In this document: positions 33,558-43,587 of the stretch, piece after piece | Numbering within the stretch: the stretch's first letter is position 1 | Layout of the letters: every line of letters starts with the position of its first letter | Origin: Salminus brasiliensis | Taxonomy: Eukaryota; Chordata; Actinopteri; Characiformes; Bryconidae | Length of the DNA: 64,000 nt | Assembly: GCF_030463535.1 (NCBI RefSeq) | Contig: NC_132878.1 | Coordinates: 30,295,761-30,359,760 of the forward strand | Reading direction: 5' to 3' | The notes under the pieces: generated by a model | What the model was told of the DNA's origin: nothing | Database searches by the model: none | Seen by the model: only the letters and a program-made list of their open reading frames with translations | Made by a program: the position numbers and the translations under genes

Positions 33558-34583
33558 TTAGTGTGAAAAGAGATTAATTCTTGAAGACCCTGGCTGAAAT
33601 ATTTTACCTGATAAAAAAATGTTGAATGCTTTTCTAAACCACTTGTAGAAGAATGCATACACAACAGGGTTACAGGTTGAATTTAGATATCCAATCCAAA
33701 CAAGCATATCAAACAATAATGGAGGAACTGAGTAATTAATGAAAGAATCAATGACATTACAGAGAAAAAATGGTGTCCAAAGAGACAGGAACACCCCCAT
33801 AATCACAGCCAGAGTTTTAGTTGCTTTTCTCTCTTCTTTGCTTAACATTGATTTAATTTTGTTTTTACATTTGGAGTCCTGAATAGACTTTGCTTGCTTT
33901 TGTGCAACATGGAATATTTTCATATATATACTGAGCATCACAACACCTGGCAAATAGAAAGAAAGCAATGAGGAAGCAGTGCTCGAGGCTGCACTTTGAA
34001 ATAACACACAACCTCCTTCACATGCAACATTCTCATGGTAAAATTTTTCAATTCCCAGAATGTTCAGCTCCAGAAATATTATTCCAAAACCAACTGTAGC
34101 CGAGACAATCCAGCATATGGATATCATTATTAGTGTCACAAGGGGGGTGATTTTACTGTGATACAGCAGGGGGTGACACACAGCGTAGTATCTGTCAATG
34201 GATATGAAACACAAATTTAAAATGGAAGCAGTGGACAAAGTAATGTCAACACTGCTGTGCAATTTACAGAATAAAGTGCCCAAATACCAACAAGTCTCTA
34301 CAGAGCGCAGCATGCTTGGAGGCATCACAAAGCCACCCAGCAGCAGATCAGTTACAGCCAGTGATAGAACAAGGTAGTTAGTAGGCATGTGCAGCTGTTT
34401 GAAATGAACAATGGTTAGAATGACAAAAAGGTTTCCCAATACTGTTAAAATCACCAGTGAGCCAAAGAACATGTAAAGCGGCACCCTCAAAAGCAGAGGG
34501 TAGGCAAACTTTGGACAAGATCCATTTAAAAAATCATAACACAAAGGAGTGAGTTCTACTGTATGAGCTTGGCTTGAGTTCAT
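33558..34583 (-). CDS. taar: Trace amine-associated receptor (TAAR) with canonical amine-binding pair, 341 aa
   Basis: An intact TAAR and the only one here that keeps both aminergic contacts: Asp113 (3.32, in SSVDITLS) and Tyr299 (7.43, in WIGYLNSTCNP). DRY, TM6 WTPFF and the NSTCNPVVYAFFYKWF signature are present. The start is set at MNSSQAH (34583) to match the paralogues. The frame extends 44 codons further upstream, but a splice acceptor (CAG near 34630) lies in that extension, so it is leader and intron. A donor-like GTAAGA at 35101-35106 may end its untranslated first exon. It probably represents the ancestral-type amine receptor of this cluster (inference). Confidence 0.96.
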   Translation of the reverse strand: MNSSQAHTVELTPLCYDFLNGSCPKFAYPLLLRVPLYMFFGSLVILTVLGNLFVILTIVHFKQLHMPTNYLVLSLAVTDLLLGGFVMPPSMLRSVETCWYLGTLFCKLHSSVDITLSTASILNLCFISIDRYYAVCHPLLYHSKITPLVTLIMISICWIVSATVGFGIIFLELNILGIEKFYHENVACEGGCVLFQSAASSTASSLLSFYLPGVVMLSIYMKIFHVAQKQAKSIQDSKCKNKIKSMLSKEERKATKTLAVIMGVFLSLWTPFFLCNVIDSFINYSVPPLLFDMLVWIGYLNSTCNPVVYAFFYKWFRKAFNIFLSGKIFQPGSSRINLFSH

Positions 34584-34719
34584 TTCAAAGTCCAATTCCT
34601 GAAGAGGTATTTTGTTCCTGTAATGCAACCTGGAAAAATCAATTCCACATTTTTTAATAAACAAGTCACAGTTATTACCTGTGATAAAAAAAAGTTGTTG
34701 TTGATTTGTGTACATTTTT

Positions 34720-36070
34720 CATTAAAACAGAGTAATTCAGAATTTCAGAGAATTCAGAGAAATTCAGAATTTTCAATCCATTACACATTTGAATAGAAGC
34801 AAATATTAATAGTGTTTTCATTATATTTTTACCATGGATTTCTTATTGTTGTCTTATTAAATTCAAATTAAATAAAATGCAGAAATGTAAACCCAAACCT
34901 GTTGATACAGAATGTAATTTGAATGCAATTTTTTGTGTAAATATGTAATTATATATTGCAATTGAATTGTACAAAACAACTGCAAACACACACCTAAAGG
35001 TTAGAAAAGGACATATGCAATGTTATTCAGCAGTTAAGATTATATAGATATTCAAGGAACTAAAACTTTCTGTCTGAATAAGTTGTTAAATGATCTTGTA
35101 TCTTACCCCAAATCATTGACCAAGTCAACTGTTCAGTGCAGGGGCAATCTCTACTTTTTATAATCTGTATAATCACCCCCCTGTATGTGCAATGATTTTA
35201 ATAATATCTCTCAGGCCCCAGTGGTCATTAAGGTCTAGACAAGGCTATTATTCCCAAATGATTATGTCCTCCTTTTCTCCTTGTGGGCTTCACCAGCCAC
35301 AGAGGCGCAAGACAGGGCAGTGTCACAGCACAGAATAACTGGCCACAATGAATCTTTAAAAATTAGCACGCAATATATTGTTTTTCAATCATTATTGAAA
35401 TGCTAGCTTTTATAATAAAGATGCAATATACAAATTAGCCCCTAATCATAATGTCACAGTCGTTTAAGCATCCTGACCAATCACAGCTCTAGATGAGATT
35501 ATCATTAGTGTTTTGATGCAGCAAGGTTTTTATTGTAATGCTGATTATAGCTCAAATTAATGCAGAGTGGGCAACTAAACTTTTTCAGTACTAACAGTGC
35601 CCCCTTGCGGAGACTTTTTATTCTGCTAATTCCTACATTATCAAATATTATTGATAACTAAATAAATAAATAAATAAATTCATTAATTAATTCAACAAAC
35701 AAACCAACGCAACATCTATTATTATTATGCCCAACCTTCTTAGTATCTGCCCTTTTAATACACAAGCACAATCTCTCTTTCTACCTTGCTCTCTAAAAGC
35801 AGAATAATGAAGCTTGCCCTTTGTCCCCAGATTGCAGTAGTATGGGGTTACTGAACCAGTTTATGTCAGGGTCGACAGGCTCTTATCATTAATGTGTCTG
35901 CCCACTGTTAGTTCACGTGACTGGCCTTGTGATCTTCTGACAGAGAACCGTGTGACCCAGTACACTGCAGTAGGTTTTTTTCAATTCGAAAAGTTTATCT
36001 ATTTTATAACCGTGAATGTGCTTAAATACCCTACAACACAAAACTTGTGTATGTAGAGAACAGGTTAGGT
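34720..36070. other. Intergenic; promoter candidate only
   Basis: No coding gene. It includes a short AAAT tandem run near 35660-35680 and the promoter candidate of the 33558 TAAR. Confidence 0.5.
35101..35210 (-). promoter_or_regulatory. Putative promoter/first exon of the 33558 TAAR
   Basis: The minus strand has a donor-like GTAAGA at 35101-35106 and an AT-rich box (GATTATAAAAAG, about 35153-35164), with GGGGGTGATTATAC upstream. The layout resembles the other TAARs, but the sequence is clearly diverged and lacks the CCATGGGAT block. Confidence 0.4.
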
Positions 36071-36600
36071 GTCACAACTCCACCGAGTACCTTGGCGAAT
36101 TCAAATTCCATTTCCCAGAATCCTCTGGGAGACACAAGCAATGATCATGTCACCTGACTTGTAATCTATAACACCTCTGATTAGCATAGTATTTAATCCC
36201 GGCCTTTAGAATAGACATTTGCAAAGTAGTGTATCCCTGTATTGTATCCCTGTTTCTACTGAGCAATATTCTCTGATGGCATTTTCTGTGTATGACTTTA
36301 CCTTTGTTTTTTCAACCTTGCCTTTTGCCTACCATCTTGGACTTTCTGATTGTGTTTCTTGTTCTTTGGATTTCAACCTACAACCTCTATTTTCGACCAC
36401 GTTTTTTGCTTTGCCCTTTTTATGTGTTTACATGTAATGTTTAGCCTGTTTTGCCTTCCGGAACTGATCATAGCCTGTTTATTGACTTTTGTTTATTTAT
36501 AGAAAGTTTATTTTATATAGTTTTTATTCTTACATGAATGGTTGCAACTGTAACTACTTCAATTTTCATCCTGGGATCAATAACGTATATCTGATTCCGA
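36071..36600 (+). mobile_element. Decayed LTR-like sequence
   Basis: Starts TGTCACAACTCCACCG and has GTATTTAATCCCGG near 36190 as a TATA-like core, then a T-rich leader. It is followed within 50 bp by gypsy pol sequence. The layout is that of a gypsy 5' LTR and leader. No second copy was found. Confidence 0.5.
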
Positions 36601-37075
36601 TTCTGATGAGGGACTCAGAGACATGTTGGGTAGGTTTGCAATAGTATATTTAGATGATATTCTAATTTACTCAACCTTTGAAGCTCACAAAACTCTTTTT
36701 GTGAAAGGAGAGAAATGTGAATTTCTTTACAGACCATTTCATTTTTGAGTTATGTCATTAGTGTTTAGGGAGTTCTTATGGTTGACCATAAGGTGAATGT
36801 GATATTTCAGTGGCCTTTTTCTTCTTCTGTCAAGGAATTGCAGAGTTTCCTGGGTTTTGCAAACTTCTATCGCAGGTTTATATGTAATTTCAGGGCTAAC
36901 GCAGCATCTCTCACCTCATTGTTAAAAGGGGGAACTACAAAATTGGAATGAACAGAATCAGCCGATGCAGCATTTCAGGCTTTAAAAGCACCCATTCTTA
37001 AACAACCAGATCCCTCACAACCTTTTGTTGTGGAGGTTGATGCCTCAGAGACAGGTATCAGAGCAAGTTTATCTG
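36600..37075 (+). mobile_element. Ty3/gypsy RT-RNase H remnant
   Basis: Starts at the RT catalytic strand (YLDDILIYS at about 36645-36672) and continues through a thumb segment (SFLGFANFYRRFI at about 36845-36885). It reaches the RNase H start ([12 protein letters not shown] at about 37025-37060), with stops and frameshifts. Confidence 0.8.
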
Positions 37076-37757
37076 AACATATACATATAAGATTGATATC
37101 TGGTGAAATAAATTACCTCTGACATAAATTGCAATCTTGTATTTTTGTAAACATAAATTACACCTTGCTAAATAAGATTAATAGTTTTGCATAAAGCAAC
37201 AAACAATAAATAGATTTTTTATGCTGATTAATTTAAATATTTTAATACTTTACAGAATGAACAATTTTTTTTAAACCTTTCACACAGACATGAGCAAAAG
37301 ACAATAAAAGCGTAAAATACTGAAAGGCAAAAATGTTCATTAGAAATAGTTGGTAACAAGCAAGACAAACAAGAATATAAATGCTAAGTAGGCAATAGAT
37401 AAGGTTGGCAATATTTCACACAGATGTACAGACAGTTATATATGCTAGTCAAGATAAGAGCAACAGGCAAAAACAAGGAGTGTGACACATGACCATGTAT
37501 TTGTGTTGCTAGGGAACTGTTGTGAGGGGAGCTCATGAAAATCCTTTCAGTCAGTAGTAACTTCTAAAACCATCCTGACATATTAGCTAGCTGCACATGT
37601 TAGAAAATTCTACAAAAATGTGTACACTTAAACCTTTATTGACTGTATTTATTGACTTACATTTATTAAACAGCAGTTTCTAATATCAGTGTTACTTTAA
37701 AATACTTTGAATTAAGTGATTTCAACAGAGGAGGGACAGAAAATGCTGCATCCTGTT
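37075..37757. other. Intergenic; no gene seen
   Basis: AT-rich. Nothing supported. Confidence 0.5.
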
Positions 37758-38812
37758 GTCACGCCTGCCCTTGTTTTGCCCTGCCATGTGTTTTGTTAGG
37801 TTTCTGTTCTTGGGTTTGTCTGGTGAGTGTGTACAAGTCACCTTGTTCTGGTTTCTTTGCCTCTGTTCCTGTCCTGGCAGTGACATCTGCACCTGCTACC
37901 AGGCAAGCAGTACCAGCTGTCCCAGTTTCTGTTTTGGCAGTGGTATCTGCTCCTGCTACCAGGCAAGCAGTGCCAGCTGCCCCAGTTTCTTGTTCTGGCA
38001 GTAGTATCTGCACCTGCGATAGGGCAAGCAGTGCGCCCTCCGCCGCCCGTTTCCAAGGCCGTGACCTCCGCCGCCCCTGTTTCCAAGATGGCGCTCTCCA
38101 CTGCTTCAGCTCTTGTGCCAGTCACGCCTGCCGCCTCAGTTCCAGTGTCTGTGACTGCAGTGTCCATCACTTCAGCTCCCAGGTCGTCTGCTCCTGTGCC
38201 GGCTCCCAGGTTGTCTGCTCCTGTGCCAGCTCCCAGGTCGTCTGCTTCTGTGCCGGTTCCCAGGTCCTCTGACTCTATAGCGGTGGTCCAGTCCGCCTCA
38301 GACTCAATGCCAGTGGTACACAGGAGTGTTCACACCTGTACCCCGTTCTATTAAACGCCCTCTCTTCCCTCCAGGTGTCCCTTGTCCTTTCTTGTGTATA
38401 TCTACCCCTGTGTGTCATGTTTGTGCGGTTCTGTTCTTGCACATGGTGCATGTGTTTCGTTTCCCTGTACTTGATGTGTGCCTGTCAGTCAGTGGATTGT
38501 GAATTCAGTGTCCAGTGGGTACCTAGTTTGATTCATGTTCCTATCTGTGTCTAGTCAGTGTCACCCTGTTACCTCGCACAGTTTATGTCTGTATCTAGTC
38601 AGTATCTCCTTGCTTTGTTTATGTCCTTAGGTTTTCTTGTCTTAGTCTGTTCCATGCCTTGTTAGGTTTCTGTTCTTGGGTTTGTCTGGTTAGTGTGTAG
38701 AAGTCCCCTTGTTCTTGATTCTTTATATCCTGTTTTTGCCTTAATTTCACATATATGTAAATAAACCTGCCCAAGAGTATGTCCGCTTCTGCTTCCTGCT
38801 TCAAGCTGCATG
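37758..38812 (+). mobile_element. Non-autonomous LTR-type element with Ala/Pro/Val/Ser-rich tract
   Basis: Starts TGTCACGCCTGCCC and ends GCTGCATGACA, termini like those of the 41864-45942 element. A block TTAGGTTTCTGTTCTTGGGT occurs near both ends (37797 and 38663), supporting LTRs, with the left one partly deleted. Between them, 37850-38330 has open frames with repeats such as SAPATRQAVPA and APRSSAPVP. No gag, protease, RT or integrase is seen. Confidence 0.6.
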
Positions 38813-39333
38813 ACACCTGTACCCTGCTACACAGATAGATAGATAGATTACAATCTATTATTACACATATAACCTCAAATGTACAATTTTATAAATAAAG
38901 AATGTTACTTGACTTTCTTTTTTGTCTAAATTGATTAAATCCGGGGTTGCCCAACTGCCCGACATCAGAGTCCAGCTTCACCATTTGTGTGAGGTTTTGC
39001 ACTCTAAACGGCACTCTAAATGGCCACCTGCTCATCTGGTCTGACCTGTTTAAAGACTGACAACTGGGGTCCCCACTACCAGCGTCAGACCAGCTGCCAC
39101 CCACCAGTCCAGCCACCAGGCTCCCCCACCACCCAAGACCACCTGCACACCTTCCTGCCATTGCTTGTGTCCACATGTCTAATGAACTTGATAAAATCTA
39201 CATGGATTCTTAACTATCTGCCGCTATTAATATTAACACTATCATAACTATTATTACTCTAATTACTCTGATCATCACTACTATAATACACTATGATATG
39301 ATATACTACAAAAGTCAGTTGACAAAGTCAGTT

Positions 39334-39398
<65 letters not shown>

Positions 39399-40020
39399 TC
39401 TAATTTCACCTTGAAATGCTCTGTAAATCATAAAGGTTCACAGATCTTTAATGTTAATTATTTTATGGATTTAACTGAACTCCAGGGGATTTTTAATACA
39501 ATTTATACTTAATAATAACTAAAACTCAGAATTGTGTGAAGTGTTCTATTATCTTCATAGTGTATTTGTAGCCAGTAATACTGATTAACCAGTCACTAGA
39601 CCTTCCAAACAGACACTAGTGGTCTCTATTTCACTAACTGTGAGACTACCAGCAGCAATTGCCTAGACCTGTATTAAATGAGGTCAGTCACTTTAAACGG
39701 GGTGAATAATTATGGTGTCACTTAATTTACATTATCTGTGTTTTTATGTAATTGACTTTACTTTTCACATAATTACATAATTGCAATAATGGCAAATTAT
39801 ATTGACCATTATTCCATTAAAAGCATTATACAATGGCAATAAACGTGACACATATCCAAGGGGGTGAATTACTGTAGGTGGTCTTACATTTACATGGTAA
39901 ATAATATGGTACATCCATGTAATCTCATCCTGTATAATTTTAATCAGCATAACATCTGCTCACCACAGAACAATTTCAAGTCTGGCTGACTGTTTGTTGC
40001 TTGTCTTCATTTTAGCCCTG
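38813..40020. other. Intergenic with AT microsatellite
   Basis: Short GATA run near 38832; otherwise no gene or named repeat outside the (AT)n tract listed separately. Confidence 0.55.
39337..39396. repeat. (AT)n microsatellite
   Basis: About 60 bp of pure AT dinucleotide repeat. Confidence 0.95.
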
Positions 40021-40400
40021 CTGTGTTATTAGCGTTCCCACCTGTGCCCCATGTCTGAAATCGGCCTTCACCACCAAGCTCCACAACCGTGAGAGAAGAC
40101 CATAGCCTAATAAATGGAAGTAGCAGGTAATCCCTGGTCAGACAGTGGCATCCGTACCAGTTTCAGTGCCAATGATGTCAGCGGCTTCTGTCCCAGTCCC
40201 GGCAGTGGCATCTGCACCTGCTTCAAGGCCAGCAATGACAGCCGTCTCTGTTCCTGCTCCAGTGCCAGCGGTGCCCACAGGTCCCCTTTTAGGTCCCCTT
40301 TCATGTCCCCTTTCAGGTTAATAGCTGCTACGTCGGTCTCCAGAACAGTCCCGTCAGACTGTGTCCAGTTCAGTTCTGTCCAGTCCAGTCTCCTGTTGTT
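40020..40400 (+). mobile_element. Fragment of an Ala/Pro-rich non-autonomous LTR element
   Basis: 40140-40280 repeats the theme GGCAGTGGCATCTGCACCTG seen at 37878-38020. 40285-40395 (GTCAGACTGTGTCCAGTTCA and flanks) is repeated at 48213-48320, next to the LEG1 promoter. No complete element. Confidence 0.5.
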
Positions 40401-40523
40401 CTCCACACTCAGTATCTTGTCAGTCAATTTCCTGAACCTCTGTTGAATTAAATCAGTCACTTTAAAGTTAGGGTAGGGCTTCTGTAACTGGTGTCTTTGT
40501 CTTGCCCTTGTGTTTTCCCTTTC

Positions 40524-40773
40524 CTGGTTGGTGTAGTGGTTGGTGTGACGCAACAGATTGCACCACTTCCTGTTAGTAAGCTAACACACCATGTGGGAGA
40601 CCAGGGTTCGATTCCTGGTCTGGGTGACTATGCTGTGCTACACCAATAAGAGTCCTTGGGCAAGACTCCTATCACTACATTGGCCCACCTTTGTAATACC
40701 AGTAATACATAACAGTAATACCTTGTAAGTTCCTCTCGAGAAGAGCGTCAGCTAAATGTCGTAAATGTAAATG
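40524..40773 (+). mobile_element. tRNA-derived SINE, copy 2
   Basis: A better-preserved relative of the SINE at 1478-1708. It has an A-box-like GTGTAGTGGTTGGTGTG head, B-box GGTTCGATTCC, a shared body, and the tail GAGAAGAGCGTCAGCTAAAT followed by AAATGTAAATG. The tail matches the L2 LINE 3' end at 22690-22760. Confidence 0.88.
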
Positions 40774-40774
40774 T

Positions 40775-41045
40775 TTCTGTGTTGCCCTACCATGCACATT
40801 AGCACATGGCTCTGTTTGTTTTTCTTGTCTCCTCCCTGGTCCCGCCTTGTCAGTGATGTTCCCACCTGTGCCTCCTTTGGAGCCCTTGTTAGTCTTAGGT
40901 GTTAGTTGTTGGTCTGAGTATAAGTAGTCTCTTTGTTTCAGTGTCTCAGCGTGTTTTTTTTTTTGGCTCCAGTTTTGCTTTGTTTGGTTTGTGTTTAATA
41001 AATTACCTTTGCTTATGTCCACCCCTGCCTCCAAACTCCACAACC
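40775..41045 (+). mobile_element. LTR-like fragment
   Basis: T-rich, promoter/leader-like sequence with GAGTATAAGTAGTC near 40915 and AATAAATTACC near 41000, ending CTCCACAACCTTGAG. A similar end occurs at 40078-40095. Probably a solo or truncated LTR of a gypsy-type element. Confidence 0.4.
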
Positions 41046-41049
41046 TTGA

Positions 41050-41660
41050 GAGTAAGCAAAACCATGAAGCTGATTATTGACTTTAGGGGGGGAAGCAGAG
41101 TGCACACACTCCTAAGCATTAAGGAGACTGCACTGGTGTGGGTGTGGACAGCTTCAAGGTTCTCTGTGTCTGCATATCTGAGGATCTCACCTGGTCACTC
41201 GATACATCATACATCATCAGGAAGGCCCAGCAATGCCTCCACTTCCTCTGACACTTGAGGATGGTCAACCTGCCACAACAGCTCCTCTGAAACCTTTATA
41301 CATCCACTGTGCATCACAGTCTGGTATGGCACGATCACAGCTGATAGTGGTGAAAACTGTGTAGTGCAACACTGCAACTGCCCTCCCACCCATAAAGGAC
41401 CTATGCAAGAAATATCAGAGGAAAGCCATAAACATCTCTGACTCCAATGATTGCAGCCACTTCCTGTTTCAACCCCTGCCACCCAGAAAGAGGTACAGGA
41501 ACATCAGAGCCAGAACCACCATATTCAAAAACTGCCACTGCTACCTCAGCATACACACCTGAACATCCTGTTCTCTTTCATTTACATGCACAACATATTA
41601 CTACATATGGTCTACATATTTATTCCATTTTACTATTAGTACAGTAATTTAGTTTTGCAC
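41050..41660 (+). mobile_element. LINE 3' RT fragment
   Basis: Broken plus-strand frames include an IRKAQQCLHFL-like segment (about 41215-41250) and VNLPQQLL, then an LVWH segment (to about 41335). This is the C-terminal end of a non-LTR retrotransposon RT. The following 200 bp are the likely 3' UTR. Confidence 0.6.
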
Positions 41661-41863
41661 CTTAATCACCCAGCCTTCATGCACATAATTTAAAATAAGA
41701 ATATTTTATACTTGTCTATGAACCCTGTCTCATGTTTTGTCCATTGTCCTTGATTGTACAATGTTCTGCACCGTACAATCAATGACTGTACAACCTTTTA
41801 TTAGTATAATGACAATACCATTTTCCTGAATGTAAGTTTTAGAATTGGTAGCTTTATAGTTAC

Positions 41864-42812
41864 TGTCACGCCCGTGCCGCCGTGCCTGCACCAGGGGCGG
41901 TCTCGGGCCGCGGCTCACAGGCAATCTAGAACTCCCCCTTCAAAGTTTTGTCATGTTCATGTCATGTTTAGTTATGTTCTGGACTTTTATGTTGAAAAGG
42001 ACTCTTGTGTTGACACCCATCGTCGCCATCTTGGTTTTAGGTTGTGTTTGTCATGTGTCTGTTCATTGTTTGGTTTATGTGTTACACCTGTGGGCTGGTG
42101 TATTTAAGGAGGGCTAGTGTCAGCTGCCGGGGGCCGAGAATTACTCTTAGTGCACTGCATGCACACAGGTTATTGAGTTCACGGTAGACACTGAGGATTC
42201 ATCAGTCTAGTCTGTAGAGTCCATCCTCGTACAGAGGACTCTTTCAACCTAGCTAGCTTAGCAGGGAAAGCTAACTAGCAAGGCAGCTCTCGTCTCAGAG
42301 TCCATTAGGGAGCTACTGCAGGTCTTTGGCGATCTCTCGCCAAGCTTCATAAGTTCAGCGAGCTTGGGTCCAGGAGCTCCGGGAGTGAGCGACTCTCCAG
42401 CTCGTTTCAGCAGTTAGCTCTCCTCATCGTCGGACCGGATCAGTTGTCTAGGTTTGGTGGCTGACTCCTCACGCTCTCAAGTCTAGTAAGTTCAATACGC
42501 CTGACTAGCGCTACTCTTTATGTCCTTGTTCTTCGTTTTCCCAAGCTCGGCTTGGAAGTTTGTTTCTGAGTAGCGGTATTGACTCAGCCCCGGCAGCTAG
42601 CACAGCCCTAGTGCCTCACCAGCCCCAGGTGTGTTCTTTTGGTTTGCCCAGTATTGGTTGTCACGGTTGTTGTTTTTGTTCCTCCTTATCCCTGGTAATC
42701 ATTGCTGCTTTTCTGTTTTGTTTACGGTTTATTGTGATCAATAAACTCTCTCGCCTTGGTCCATCCCCTGCGAGTGTTCACCCATTCTTGTCAGACCGTG
42801 TGGATCATGACA
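41864..42812 (+). repeat. 5' LTR
   Basis: 949 bp, TG...CA ends. TATA-like TATTTAA at 42101-42107 lies 31 bp before GGCCGAGAATT (42132-42142), the predicted RNA start region. Contains an extra segment of about 35 bp near 42255 that is absent from the 3' LTR. Confidence 0.9.
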
Positions 42813-43510
42813 GAATTCTCGGCCGAATACCCCCGAACAGCGGGGATGGATGCCAGAGAGCTGGCTGCTCGCGCCCAAGGACAAGTCTTGGGGCAGCAGC
42901 AGCACTCTCTACAGAGTGTTTCTGAGGTCGTTGGTCGCCTGAGGCAGCAACAGGCGAACCAACGACAGCTAGTCGCCCAACTAGTGGGTGACATCCAAGG
43001 GCTCACGAATCGAGTACAGACTTCGTTGAAGCCTGCTAGTCTTTCCAGCCAAGTCACCAGTCCGTATCCGATGGACATTCCGGATACGTATTCAGGCGAT
43101 CCAGAGCTTTGCAAGGTCGCCTTTCTTGTATCCTGTCTCGCTGGAGAAGCTCTGGATTGGGCCATAGCCACCTGAGAGGAGCTTAGCGTGAAGCCCTTCT
43201 CGGCGTACCTGAAGCACTTCAAGGCAGTGTTTCAGCGTCCTCGAGGGGGGCTCACGCCAGGCGACCTGTTGCTGTGGCTGGAGCAGGGCTGCAGGTCGGT
43301 AGCCCACTATGCGCTGGAGTTCTGCTCCTTGGCTGCGTGTAGTGGGTGGAGTCATGCCGTGCTGGCTGCCCAGTTCCGCAACGGGCTTACCCCCCGTTTG
43401 CAGCAGGAGTTGGCGTACCGAGGTGAGTCGCTTCAGCTGGATGAGCTCATAACGCTCGCTATCAGGCTCGACCAGCTCCCAGGTCGCCCTACCCCCACCA
43501 TGTCACAGCC
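42807..43510 (+). pseudogene. Sushi-type gag frame with one nonsense codon
   Basis: The ATG lies inside the LTR end (ATCATGACA). The N-terminal part is Gln-rich, probably helical (about 40 residues). It continues into the retrotransposon gag capsid-like fold, with PMDIPDTYSGDP, GEALDWA, LKHFKAVFQRP and YALEFCSLA segments in family order. A TGA replaces the conserved Trp codon at 43173-43175, and the frame reopens at once. The capsid segment between GDPEL and VAFLVS seems shortened. Downstream frame continuity to the repeat frame needs a +1 shift. No intact Cys-His knuckle is seen. Confidence 0.75.
42814..42824 (+). promoter_or_regulatory. Self-complementary primer-binding site
   Basis: AATTCTCGGCC, immediately after the 5' LTR, is the exact reverse complement of GGCCGAGAATT at 42132-42142, where the RNA should begin. 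Tf1/sushi elements are known to prime reverse transcription with the 5' end of their own RNA through an 11-nt match of this kind. No tRNA-type TGG start is present. Confidence 0.7.
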
Positions 43511-43587
43511 CAAGTCAGAGAGCTGGGGGTTTAGCTGCTGGGCCTGGAAGGCAGACCGGTCCGGTTACGCAGTGTCGGGGTGGGTTT

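Noticed and set aside
34584-34715. 44-codon upstream extension of the 33558 TAAR frame
   Set aside because: Crosses a splice acceptor near 34630; length and paralogue alignment favour the MNSS start.
37759-38170. Minus-strand Thr/Gly/Ala-rich frames
   Set aside because: Antisense of the low-complexity tract in an LTR-type element; no domain.
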